From Xanthoparmelia taractica (Eukaryota; Ascomycota; Lecanoromycetes; Lecanorales; Parmeliaceae): a stretch of 64,000 nt of DNA. The DNA lies in the NCBI GenBank assembly GCA_033085395.1, contig JANQBS010000167.1, positions 26,375-90,374 of the forward strand. The letters run 5' to 3'. The notes beneath the pieces are model-generated. The model ran no database searches and had not been told where the DNA came from. It saw only the letters and a list, made by a program, of their open reading frames with translations. Position numbers and translations under genes: made by a program. This document shows, in pieces, positions 1 to 9,923 of the stretch; position 1 is the stretch's first letter; every line of letters begins with the position of its first letter.

Positions 1-84
1 TCACCACCACCACCACCACCTAATCATCATCCCCCTCCCTCCTCCCCTTCCCCTCCCCCTTCTTCATCCCCCAACACCAACCCA

Positions 85-1390
85 ATGGACCTCATCCTCG
101 CCGGCCTCGCCCAACAAAACCCCATCCCCACTGTCCAACAGGGTCTCGAGCTCATCGCCCGCAGAAGCCCCAAGGGTTTAACGCCTGCGTTGCTGCAGCG
201 TGTGCTTAATCTGGCGGTTAAGAAGAAGAGGGCGGATGTGGTGAAGTGGTTGATTGATGAACGGGGGGCGGAGGTGGGGATGGTGAGGGGGGTGAGTTTA
301 GGGGGTTTTGTTGGGGGAGGGGAAGAAGGGGGGGAGGGGGGGGGGGAAGAGGTGCTGGAGATGCTGGTGGAGAGGGGGTGGGATGTTAATGCTGCTGGGG
401 GTGGGGGGAAGTGAGTTTGGACGGTTTTTTTTTTCGTTTTCCCTTTTTCCTTTCTTTTTCCTTTCTTTTCCCTTTCTTTTTTTCTTTTCTTTTCTTTCTT
501 TTTGGTTTGGTTTGGTTTGGTTTGAGGGGGTTTGAAGGCTGAGTGGAAGTGATTTGTTCGGTGCGTGTTAAGAGGGGGGACCATTGAATGGATTTTTTCA
601 TGTGGCATGATTCTCCATGAGTACTGCAGCATGTTTGCTTTTTTTATATGCTTATCCGAACAAGTTTCGAGCGGCTTAATTTGGTTTCAATTATATTGCT
701 AAGCTTCACATAGTCCCGACCCCCGCTACCCCGACTACCCCATCTACCATGTCTGCGCCTCCGAAAGACTTGTCCGCTGGTGTCTCGACCACGGCGCCCA
801 AGTCGCATATTCGGACGTCGAGCAGCACACCCCGCTGCTCGATTACGTCGCCAGATCCTCCTCCGCAGAGAATCTCGCCGTTTTCAAACTCCTCCTCGCT
901 CATGGCGCCAAGTTGGGAAGAAGAACGCTGCACTTGGCGGCGGCGGCAGCGGCAGCTACGGATGAGAAGATGGCGTTGGTGAGGTTTTTGGTGGAGGAGT
1001 TGGGGTGCGATGTTAACGGCATGGATGTGCCGGAGGGAGAGAAGTATGGGAATCATTATGGGACGCCGGTTAATTATGTGACGCATGGAAGTGGGGGTGG
1101 AGAAATGGTCGTGAGGTACTTGCTTGAGGTGAGATTTCTTGTTATTCATTTTTAATTTCTTTCTTCTTTTGCTCTTTCGTCCGCATTGTCCGAAACTCCG
1201 AGAACAGGAACTGTCTTGCCGAGCCTGTGGCTGACTTGCTTTGATGTTTTCCCTTTTTTTCGTATAGAAAGGCGCGAATCCGCACCTCAAAGACTGTTGG
1301 GATGTCTGCGATGCCTTTGGCTATGCCAAGTTGGGGAATAAGAAGGTTTTGGATGTTCTGGATGAGTGGGAAGCACGGCAGGAGAGATGA
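85..1390 (+). CDS. ankyrin-repeat protein
   Basis: Three exons join cleanly: 85-410, 714-1128 and 1268-1390, giving about 287 aa. Exon 1 ends at a gtgagt donor in phase 2; the second intron is phase 0. The protein carries degenerate ankyrin units: LVRWCLDHGAQVAYSDVEQH, then NLAVFKLLLAHGAKLGRRTL, then ALVRFLVEELGCDVNG, and a last unit VVRYLLEKGANPHLKD that spans intron 2. Ankyrin repeats are protein-binding scaffolds; no catalytic domain is visible, so the partner is unknown. The frame stays open upstream to the window edge, so the ATG at 85 may not be the true start. Exon 1 contains a very G-rich low-complexity stretch (about 285-345) coding Gly/Glu. Confidence 0.75.
418..525. repeat. polypyrimidine tract and (TTTGG)n inside intron 1
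   Basis: The first intron of the ankyrin gene is filled with T-rich CTTT/TTTTC runs followed by five tandem TTTGG units (501-525). This is simple-sequence DNA. Confidence 0.8.
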
Positions 1391-2242
1391 CTGTGGTGGT
1401 TGGCACAATCCAGCAGCGGGTGAAGGCTTTTTGGCAAGGGGAAGACGGGGGGAAATAGTAAGAGAGGCTGTAATGGTCTGCTCCGCGCTCCCAGCGCTTT
1501 TACTATTACAGCAAAACCTAAGGTAGTTAGAACCATATTCGACACGGCGATAGTCGGCTTCTTGCGATGTTGTTTGCCCCACGACCCGATTTCGTTAGTA
1601 AAGTAACGATAATCATTAGATTTTGTGAATATCGTTATAGAAAGTATGTATTTTAATATAAATTACGTCTTTTTTAGGTGTATAAGACTGACTTGAATCT
1701 AGCAGTGGGTAATCTTGGTATTTTTTAGTACTTTTCAGAGTAGGAGGCTTAGTAATCCACTGGTTGTAACGATATTCTGGTTATAGCGATTTTTTTGATT
1801 TTTGATTTTTTTTGACCGAGCGTATCGCTTTAAACCAGTATTACTGTAGTCTATACTCATCATGTAAAGAGCTAGCTACTGTTAGCTGGGTCGATGGAGA
1901 AGTACTGTAGGCACTGAACATAGCGTCAGTTAGGGATCACTTTTGCCGGCCAGAGCCAGCTCCTGTGGTGGAGAGGCAATTAGTACCACCCTGGTTCCAT
2001 GGCTAGCACTGTGTTAGAAAAGATGGTGACGGATGATTGTGTGGCTACGAGAGAACTCTGACGATATACAAGCGATAGGGCTCAGTAATGCCAAAAACCA
2101 ACAAGCACCGCCCTCTTTAAGCGCCCAAGGATCCCCGTCGTTGTCCGGGCTACTGCTGCAAACAGAAGTCTTCTGAAATTCTGAGACTTACGTTACCTAC
2201 AGGCCTCAATCCCCTCCGGCTTCTGACATTCTCAGCATCATC
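1391..2242. other. gene-poor spacer, AT-rich in the middle
   Basis: No coding frame with recognisable protein similarity. The central part (see 1590-1857) looks like a non-autonomous transposon end; the rest is unassigned promoter-side DNA of the phosphotransferase-like gene. Confidence 0.5.
1590..1857. mobile_element. possible pogo/Tc1-type MITE or solo terminal region
   Basis: AT-rich block with several TAACGA/TCGTTA words (TCGTTAGTAA at 1592, AAGTAACGAT at 1601, ATATCGTTATAG near 1630, TGTAACGATATTC near 1765, GGTTATAGCGAT at 1779). It ends in CAGTATTACTGTAGTCTATACT, read here from 1836. Repeated TATAACGA-like motifs and an AGTATAGACTACAGTAATACTG-like end (reverse strand) resemble terminal repeats of fungal pogo elements. 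I did not find a clean pair of matching terminal repeats, so this is an inference. Confidence 0.35.
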
Positions 2243-3181
2243 ATGACTTTATCGCTTGCCCAATCTATCAAGCAAGTCGGTCCTAGTCGTTGGTATATCG
2301 GATCATTAGTGTGTGAACGAGTCAAAACTATGCAGTACACGGATGCAGTTGCTGCTTGGGAAGAAGACGAGTGCACATACATCCTACGAAATAAAAACGA
2401 CGGTGAAATCGCCCCTGCGTCCTTTGAGGAACCGTCAGATGAGTTACGACTAGTACACACGGGAGGAACTTTATCGGCGGTCTGGGCGATTGGCAGAGAG
2501 GCTTTCTGCAAGGTGAAAGTTCTCGTTCCTGGGCAGGAGGCTGAGGACAAGACAATTGCTTTCGTCAAGAAAATTGCGCCGCAAATAACGACACCAGAGG
2601 TCATATACGCCTGGACTGAGCATGATAGGTCATTTCTGGTTCTTAGGCGGATCCAGGGATCTACTCTGAGAGATGCCTGGGCATCACTCTCGCTTTCTCA
2701 GCGCGACTCGATGGTCAAGACTATCGCAGGTCATTGCGATCTATTGGCCAAAAATACATCAAAGACGCTGTGTAGTGTCACAGGGAGGCCTGTACTCGAG
2801 CCATATCTAACCCTATCCGATGATGCTGATCTTGTGGGTTTGTTGACGCACAAGGAATGCGAGGAATCTTTCTCATCTGCCTCGCTTGAGTGTCCGCCGC
2901 TCGGAGAAGACTTTCATTTCTACCACCCGGACCTCGGACCGGGAAACATCATAGTGTCCGATGATGGGACGCTGGCTGGTATTCTAGATTGGGAGGCTGC
3001 TGGCTACTATCCTGCTTTTTGGATTTCCACTAAACCCTCAGTTTCCCCTGGCCTTGATTTCTGTCCGTCAGTAGCGGACTGTGAGGATGGTGAATGGAGA
3101 AAACGCCTACGGATAGAGCTGGAGAGTTGGGGTTATCCACGAGCTGCGGAGTGGTTTATGAAATGGCGAGGTTTGGCTTAA
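2243..3181 (+). CDS. aminoglycoside phosphotransferase (APH)/choline-kinase-like family protein
   Basis: Single-exon gene of 312 aa starting at an ATG. The catalytic loop is FYHPDLGPGNIIV, with the proton acceptor Asp at about residue 230 and the metal-binding Asn five residues on. The second metal-binding Asp is in GILDWEAAGYYP (about residue 249). Upstream, FLVLRRIQGSTLRDAW matches the hinge region of this fold. The family transfers phosphate from ATP to small hydroxylated molecules, but in filamentous fungi it is greatly expanded and most members have no known substrate; I would not infer drug resistance. The N-terminal nucleotide-binding lobe is weakly conserved. The length fits the family and there is no break. 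Neighbours give no functional hint. Confidence 0.85.
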   Translation: MTLSLAQSIKQVGPSRWYIGSLVCERVKTMQYTDAVAAWEEDECTYILRNKNDGEIAPASFEEPSDELRLVHTGGTLSAVWAIGREAFCKVKVLVPGQEAEDKTIAFVKKIAPQITTPEVIYAWTEHDRSFLVLRRIQGSTLRDAWASLSLSQRDSMVKTIAGHCDLLAKNTSKTLCSVTGRPVLEPYLTLSDDADLVGLLTHKECEESFSSASLECPPLGEDFHFYHPDLGPGNIIVSDDGTLAGILDWEAAGYYPAFWISTKPSVSPGLDFCPSVADCEDGEWRKRLRIELESWGYPRAAEWFMKWRGLA

Positions 3182-5394
3182 GATATAAGACTTTATCATC
3201 TGGACCTAACAGCTAAGGTGTTTTAAAAACGACGCTAGAACTCTTTATCTGGAGTAGAGGAGGATCAGAGTGAAACTCAAGTCATGAACACAGTGCTCCA
3301 TCTTACGGTCAAAGCTCGTTGACTGAAGAATCTGAAAAATGCTGATCAAGGAATGAGGACCATAGGATGCGGGGTGTTTGAGAGGGTTCTTTTGAGACGT
3401 ATAAGCTTTTGCAGACACTCTCCAGGACATAAAACTGGGGTTATCTCGTCTTCAAATTATCACAAAAACACGGGCAGCTCCGCTCCGCAAGACTGGCAAT
3501 TAGCCCTGGCTGTGTTATTTCCTTTCCCACATTTTGGGCAATTCATATTTGGTGGGGTTTGAGATTACGGTTTATCAAGTTTAAACCTTGCTTCAGTCAG
3601 CAGCATGAACATGATGGAAGAAAGGCAAGACCAACGGATGCTTTTGGATATATCAGCTCTATCTGATGGTTCTGTGTAGAGAAACAATGGGGCTTCGTCC
3701 TTGTCTTATATGTCGACGCTGTTACCCTGCTCTGCATATTAGAGCTACACGCATCAACGCTACCAGATCAATGAAACACTATCTTTGCTAAGCCGCAGAG
3801 GCGTGCATTGACTCAGCCTTAGTATAGCCGCGGATTTGAACTTTACACAAGTTTTCTCCCATCTCCACCAGTCTTTTGTAACCATGCTGCCTAAATGTTG
3901 GGGTCACGCCCTACGAGTTCTACTTCAACCTCATTTTCTACATGGATTCGCCCTTTCCTGCCTAAAGGGAGCAAGTTCTGACAGCCTCTAATTCATCCAG
4001 TAGTGAAGCGCGTAGACTATTAGGGGGATCAGGCGGACGTACCGTAGCCTATCAGTACACAATTTGTGTTCATGTTAGCAGCAGATCTCCAACACCTTGT
4101 AGGCTAGGCCTGTTGCACCATGCACAACATACTGCAGTGCTCGTGAATAGCTGATGATGGTTGGCGAAAAGGATCTCATCTGTGTAAGGTACCTGGATAT
4201 CTGCCATCACTAATATTATTCTTTCTTCCTCCGAGGGTCCCATAAGAAGGTTAACAGAGTGGTTCAGCGACGCCCTCACCACACACTTAAAGTTGCGCGT
4301 ATATACTGGCCTATGACCGCCTTTATATATTCCCTACCTTATGTAGATAGATCAGCTAGCCTCGACCAATCATTGAACGCTATCTCTGCTTGGTAATATG
4401 TATCACAAGATTGTAGGGTTGCACTATTGACATGATAAGATACCTTCTATTAGTGCTGACTGTACCGATCGCTAAGAACCTCGGTGAGTTCAGATCTCGA
4501 TGATATGCATCCACACAGACCGGACTTGACCAGTTGCCCCGGGGTTGCAACGTCCACTCAGCCACAGCCCAACCACGAAACCGGAGGTTTAGGGTAAAGT
4601 GAGGTATGGACTATGGCAAAATGACCCTTTACACATCAATATGCAATCCTATCGGAGAACACGCAGCAGGTTCCATGTGTGTCCTTTTCTAGCATACGAA
4701 ATAACATACTGCCGACCATGCGTTGCGATGCAACTTCCCGTAGGGTAGAGCTGACAGAGCTTCCTTTTAGAGAATTCCGGTTCGAATCACTACTACAACC
4801 AGACTATCCATTCCCGCGGTTGTGAAATTCGATATACGTTCGGCGATAAAGAGTTGGTCCATTAGACTATTAATAAAATACACCCATAATTACTGACTCT
4901 ATCATATAGAATCCTGTTTTTGCCCTACAGGGTAGCATACGCTGTAAGACGGAGTAATCCCACGCTAACGCATAGACGTAGGCTCTTCCTTTTACCTTAG
5001 GCATGTCGAATCCGCTGTATGTCGAATAGATTCTGTCAAAAAACGGATCCGAATATCAGTGAAGGTCAAGCGGGTAAGTGATTTGCTTCATGTAAACCAC
5101 TTACACAATCCTAGCCTTTCGCTTGGGCGGCTCAGGTGGGAAGGCTACCTCAGCAGCGGGTGGGCACTCTGTCAGAATGAAGACGTCAGCCTTCCACGTG
5201 ATTAGTGTGCTGATGGTGGCTGTACTCAAGGCAGTAGGTCTGACTGGGCTGAAGGTTTCTTATCAGACTATGATACTCATGCATGAAGACGGTGTATCCA
5301 GGCCTCCTGCCCACATATAGTAGAATCGAGCTGCTCAAATGACGGACTTGTCTTTGATTTCACCTGCTTCATAGTCGCAGTTCTCTCCGCAATA
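3182..5394. other. 2.2 kb gene-poor region with dispersed repeat
   Basis: Only short, unrelated open frames on both strands. It contains one copy of a dispersed repeat (4295-4392), and a shorter, more diverged match near 3765-3795 (ATCAATGAAACACTATCTTT versus ATCATTGAACGCTATCTCT). The rest looks like old repeat-derived DNA. Confidence 0.5.
4295..4392. repeat. dispersed repeat, copy 1
   Basis: Shares with 16653-16764 the exact block CGTATATACTGGCCTATGAC (continuing CGCCTT) and the later block GATAGATCAGCT, then a similar ACCAAT-ATTGAACGC block and GCTT. Copy 2 has about 14 nt extra in the middle. Both copies are followed downstream by CCACTCAGCC, about 130 nt further away in this copy, so an internal segment was probably lost in copy 2. 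Confidence 0.7.
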
Positions 5395-6868
5395 ATGTCC
5401 GCCGAATTCCCTGCCGGAGTCCCACTCTCCCAGATTCCAGCTGGTGTCCCGCCCAAAGGTGTGACACCTAATTTCGTCGACCCTCCGTCGCGTGAGGGTT
5501 TGGTAATTTGGGTCTGTGCGATCATGACGGCGCTGACGTTATTCTTCGTGGTCACACGGGTTTATTTGGCTTTGCAATCGAAGCACAAACTTGTATTGGA
5601 CGAATTTACCCGACCCCAGTACCAAGGTAGTCTTGGGTGGTGAAGCAGTCTTCGCTGACCGATGAGTAGATTGCTGCCTCATTGCCATGGTGCTCTCGTT
5701 TTCCTATACTGGCATCGCAATCAATGGTAAGCCTAGATATTCCGCCTACTACCCGTCCTATAACATCTCACAACTCTTTCTTCCCGGAGAGAAAGCATTT
5801 TCGTCATTCGTGGGATCTACCCGTGAGTGCTTATAACGAGGCGTATTTAAAGGTCCGTGTCTGACGGTAGATCTTTCTACGGTGCATGCTAAATCATAAC
5901 CTTTCCGACAGACACAATTTGCGAGAGACGTGCTTTTAGGCCCCAGTTCATTCTTTGCCAAGGTCTCTCTTTTGTTATTGTACCTACGCATCTTCGGCCC
6001 TAAAAAGTTTACTCGTTACGCAATATATATTGGTCTAGCCTTCGCTTTCTGCCTTTACTGGATCAATATTCCCATTTTGGCATACTACTGTGCCCCCAGT
6101 GCTGGAAAGAGGTGGACCTCGTCGGAAATAGGACGTAAGTGCTGGACTTCGATAATCCTAGGCCTAGTCCAAGGCCCTCTCAATGTCATCTTCGACTTAT
6201 TCATCTTTATTTTGCCTATTCCTGTCGTGATGGGACTGCAAATGTCCCTGAGGAGACGCATAGCTGTGTTGGCTGTGTTCTTCACAGGGTTACTGTAAGA
6301 AAGATCCTTTTCCATTCTTAGAAATGATACTCTTAATTCTAACAACAAGAAGCGCGATCGCTGCCAGCATCTTCGGTCTGGTGTTCCGAGTCAAGACGTT
6401 CTTGTCCGAGGACGAGTGGTATGCAGCGATCCTCCCCATCTACGCGTGAGTCTTGATGATCTGATTCAAAGTTCCACAAAGTCATCCGACTAACCATAAG
6501 CTAGAATCCTAGAGGCGGACGTTGCCATCATTTGCAGTTCCATGCCCGCCTTTTCTTCCTTCTCGAAAACCTACTTGGCAAAATCGAAATACATCGCCTA
6601 CCTCCGGGATCGCCTCGCTTTCTATCTTGCGGTTTCGCAAACAAAGCTGGTGTCCAAGGCCAAATCCTTCTCCCCCCAGTCAGAGAGATCGCAATGTGGA
6701 AATGACCAGTCCGACAGGTTTTCACGTTTATATGTGGGCCAATATTCCAAATTGAACGAGGACACAGATACATCCAAGGCCAGCACCTTTGGGAGCGTTT
6801 CACCAAGATTCACGCGGCTCCTTATGGGGATCTGGAAGAAGGGGTTATCATGGAGTCTCTATCCGTAG
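5395..6868 (+). CDS. fungal rhodopsin-domain (SAT4-like) integral membrane protein, possibly frameshifted
   Basis: Six exons are recognisable: 5395-5626, 5670-5726, about 5790-5852, 5912-6294, 6350-6445 and 6505-6868. Landmarks of this fungal 7TM family are in order: first membrane helix with R-V-Y-L then LDE; DCCLIAMVLSFSYTGIAIN; RHSWDLP; SSFFAKVSLLLLYLRIF; a loop Cys before RKCW; GPLNVIFDLFIFILPIPVV; RRRIAVLAVFFTGLL; and ADVAIICSSMPAF. The role of the family is unknown (some members lie in secondary-metabolite clusters or act as CFEM-linked receptors). Exons 3-6 join in perfect phase, and so do exons 1-2. The exon 2 to exon 3 junction is off by one base with every plausible acceptor, so the gene may carry a frameshift or a nonstandard splice site. 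The C-terminal tail after the last helix is hydrophilic. Confidence 0.7.
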
Positions 6869-7310
6869 AGCAATCGGCACATACGGCACATGCTGCGAAT
6901 CAACTATAGTGACCGATGAGCGTCGAGACAAAAGAGCAGACAGAGCCACCAAGCTAGTCTCACTGATTACTCAAGTATTTAGAGACCCGAGCTCCTCGTT
7001 AATTCGGGTGTTGCCTTGTGTGATCACAACAGGGACTTAAGATGTGCGTGATAATCATCAATCGTTCGAGGAGATCCGCCTAATAGCTACAGATTTTCGC
7101 AGGATGGGGCTGGCAACTGAGTCCTTTTTTCTATGAAAGGGAATGAAACAATACATCTTTTTTTGAACCTCCAAAAGTCCATCTATAGGCCCTGAGCGCT
7201 GCGCTCACGTGACTAATGTATCTAGCTTGAAAGCTCCCGGAATTGCCCGCTGGAAAAAGCCTGATGGGCTCTACTTCCCATTAGAGGTCTTTAGACTCGG
7301 ATTGCACCTA
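6869..7310. other. no gene seen
   Basis: Short frames only. It lies between the 3' end of the rhodopsin-like gene and the oxidoreductase relic on the other strand. The missing C-terminal part of the relic is not recognisable here. Confidence 0.5.
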
Positions 7311-7677
7311 GCTTTAGGTAGACATCGCGCCATATAGCTCTGCACCCATTAAAAGCGACACTTTTGTCCGGGCTGACCTCAATTCCATTAATAGATCTTG
7401 AGACGATGTTCACACCGTGATTGATATTAGCACTATTTACAATTGGACTCTGCCCCTATCCGCGAAGAGCGAAGTGGACCTCAGTGTTTTTGACTGCGCT
7501 CAAGGAATTCAATATGTTTGCCATGACTGCCACATCTCGAGAGGATGTCGGAGAGACGATGCAATCAGGGACCAATCGCTCTTCTTGCAGGGACCAATAA
7601 TATTCCAGGCTTCGTGAGAAAGCACCGTCTGTTGAATAGGACACCTTGCTCCCAAGCGCGGCCGACAGAGCTTTGCA
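7311..7677 (-). pseudogene. relic of FAD-linked (BBE/PCMH-type) oxidoreductase
   Basis: Read on the minus strand from 7677, after a plausible acceptor cag. The frame gives CKALSAALGSKVSYS, then SLEYYWSLQEERLVPDC, then IVSPTSSRDVAVMANIL and FALRG. This is the N-terminal FAD-binding half of secreted FAD-linked oxidoreductases. At the flavin-binding RGGGH motif the frame has RG-stop-GQ: a TAG at 7456-7458. The same frame then resumes as SPIVNSANINHGVNIVSRS, LNGIEVSPDKS-like (INGIEVSPDKSVAFNG) and WRDVYLKLGAIRV, and ends at a TAA at 7311-7313. Signal peptide, substrate domain and C-terminus are absent. Intact members oxidise alcohols or sugars with O2; this copy cannot. Confidence 0.75.
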
Positions 7678-8975
7678 CTGCGGAGACTTATAGCGAATGG
7701 GAAATATAAGAGAAAGAACTTTTTGGCTTGAGGATTGGGGAGTGTGAATGAGAAAAAAGACTCGTTGGATCAAGGGTCCCGTAAGATATGGAACTGAGGT
7801 TTTTGGTTATCCGAGAGGGACAGTAAGGCTAGGTGAGACATACAGTAAATGTTCTGGCCAATTGAGTAGTCTGAGCTGCAGTAGCCAAATCTAGGGCTGT
7901 AAATGTACAGATACGGATTGGTCGCCGGTTTGGCAACATGAATATCTTCAAGCAAGGCTACAAAGAAGGACGTCTAACCCTTCGTATGCAGAACGAAAGG
8001 ATCCTGCATATTCTGAGGATGACCGGCATGGATTTATGCCTCACTTTCAGGGCGCTCGGCGCATGAAACATGCTCAGCTACACAGTCATGTGAGCCGCGC
8101 CGTGGCATTGAAAGCGATTTTATTGCTGGGAAGCCTTACCTTTGTGTATTATCCGCCAAGGATCAGACGCCTCCGCCAACAGCTTCAGCTGAAAACATCA
8201 AACCAGGCGTCCGGAGCACGATGAACCTCACGAAACCTCCTAGCCTTCAGCTGTCATGCATGCGTTCACAGCCCTCTGACTGGATTCCCTAGGCGATGCA
8301 ATAATCAGACGCATTTTGCAACAGCGTTGCTGTCTGGATTATTGCTGTTCTCCGTGCTCTTTTAGCTGTTGGTTTCTTGCTAGACTGTGTGTTCAAAAGA
8401 AGGGGGCGTCTCTCGCCTGCAACAAACTTTCTATATACGGCAATGAATCATGAGCGTTGGAGAAACCGAGATTATCGAGGGTTTTTGTGTACTTGCTAGA
8501 TCCGCGAATATCGACGAGCCTAGGCTATCATAATTGAAATCGAAGCTTGATCAAAGATGTAGATCGAGCGCGACTATATTTAAATCTATCGACTTCTCTT
8601 CGATCGCCAGATAAGTATAGGCCACGAGATCGATAACTGCGGTTTAGCGCTGGTCCCACAGTCGTGAGGCGCGACGGCTGGTGATTCTGGATAGTACGGA
8701 TACCATCAGTAATGATTGAGAACGTCGAGTTCGTCGACCGATGTGCCTTAAGGAACGGGGTTCTGAAAAGGTTTGGACATGCTATCACGTGACCTTGCCC
8801 TTTTTCAGGTTAGCCGATACTCGACCATACCCCACTCCCAAATGCTGCTGGTTGTTATCCCGCCAAGCCAGACAGCCACACCTCGAACCGCGCTGATTAT
8901 TACAAGCAATACAAGCGGTTTCTCGTCAATTATATATTTGGTGTCCCAGTCTATCTAGAAGCAACTCTCTTTGAA
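7678..8975. other. 1.3 kb without a supportable gene
   Basis: Short frames without recognisable domains on either strand. The last few hundred bases are the likely promoter/5'UTR of the gene starting at 8976. Confidence 0.5.
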
Positions 8976-9923
8976 ATGGACAACCCCTGCGTACGACCGC
9001 CAACTCCACAGGCACAACTCCACCGCGCACCCAACAAACCAGATGCCGCCGATACCTCCCTTATCAAACCCAATAAATACATTGTTCTCCTCCTCGCACC
9101 AACCTCGGTTGCCGGAAAGGTCCAAATAGCAACCTCGGTTTCAAAATCCCTTTCCTGTCCCTTATTTCAGGGCGACAGTTTGCATGAGAGTAGTGCCAAA
9201 GCCGCAGCTGTGGGCGCGAGTCGAAGCGACGATGGTGGAAGGGGAAGATATCAGAGGATGTGGTTGAGTAAGATGACACGAACAGGTCTGCTCTTCCCAG
9301 AGGAATCGAGACCTGCGAACGAAGGATTCTCTGGTTTCGGCGGCGGATCGTCTTCGACATCGACAAGCCGGAGGGGATCAGAATCATCAATCTCAAGCAC
9401 GACTTCATTTAGCGGTGCTTCTACGGCTGGGTCTACAGCATCCTCTGCTGTTGATGTCGGGAACCAATTCATAGCCTCCGGCGGTATATTCGGCACGAGT
9501 CAGTTTTCCAATCGGCCCGTTCTTACAACCTCCGAGGAAGAAAGCCGCCGAAAATTGAATCCTGCTTTGATGGTCCTGACGCATCCGGAGCTGGAGGCGT
9601 GGCACAAAGACGCCATTCGTAAGGCTACAGGAGAATATGGTATCGGCATTATTTTTGTGCCTTTATTCAGGACTGATGCCGAGCACGACGATGAATTGCC
9701 AGTCCTTAGACCATTAGATCCGAGGACAATAAGTAGATTCACGAGTTTCGATGCGCTTAGAGCTGCAGCAGGAGGTGTTGATGATGGAAAGAGTTTGGAG
9801 TGTGGGAAGGGCAAGGAAGGAAATCTAGAGGAGGAGATGGTGTTGGAGGTTGATGTTAGGGGTAGTGTTGAGGAGATTATTGAGGAAGTTGTGAGGGGCG
9901 TTAGAAATGTGATGTTTGCTTGA
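8976..9923 (+). CDS. gluconokinase-like protein with altered P-loop
   Basis: Single exon, 315 aa, ATG start. Residues 33-75 read KYIVLLLAPTSVAGKVQ followed by LSCPLFQGDSLHESSAKAA. This is the beta1-P-loop and 'GDDLH' arrangement of thermoresistant gluconokinase/shikimate-kinase-like enzymes. YQRMWLSKMTRTGLLFPEES (from about residue 91) matches the segment after it. The Walker A is not canonical: in APTSVAGKV the first Gly is Ala and the Ser/Thr after GK is Val, so ATP binding may be impaired. Residues about 115-155 are Ser-rich linker. The second half has LTHPELEAWHKDAIRKATG and YGIGIIFVPL, the rest of a Rossmann-like core, and an acidic C-terminal end. The protein belongs to a conserved fungal group with no known substrate; kinase activity is not established. 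Confidence 0.7.
   Translation: MDNPCVRPPTPQAQLHRAPNKPDAADTSLIKPNKYIVLLLAPTSVAGKVQIATSVSKSLSCPLFQGDSLHESSAKAAAVGASRSDDGGRGRYQRMWLSKMTRTGLLFPEESRPANEGFSGFGGGSSSTSTSRRGSESSISSTTSFSGASTAGSTASSAVDVGNQFIASGGIFGTSQFSNRPVLTTSEEESRRKLNPALMVLTHPELEAWHKDAIRKATGEYGIGIIFVPLFRTDAEHDDELPVLRPLDPRTISRFTSFDALRAAAGGVDDGKSLECGKGKEGNLEEEMVLEVDVRGSVEEIIEEVVRGVRNVMFA

Noticed and set aside
2243..3181. Antibiotic-resistance gene, suggested by the aminoglycoside phosphotransferase fold
   Set aside because: The fold is widely expanded in fungi and most members have unrelated or unknown substrates; nothing here points to drug modification.
4730..4800. GGTTCGAATC preceded by GGTAGAGC, tRNA-like
   Set aside because: The T-stem does not pair and no anticodon stem can be formed, so it is a chance match to tRNA box sequences.
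5395..9923. Secondary-metabolite gene cluster (rhodopsin-like protein, FAD oxidoreductase relic)
   Set aside because: No polyketide synthase, peptide synthetase, terpene cyclase or dedicated transporter is present, and the oxidoreductase is a relic.
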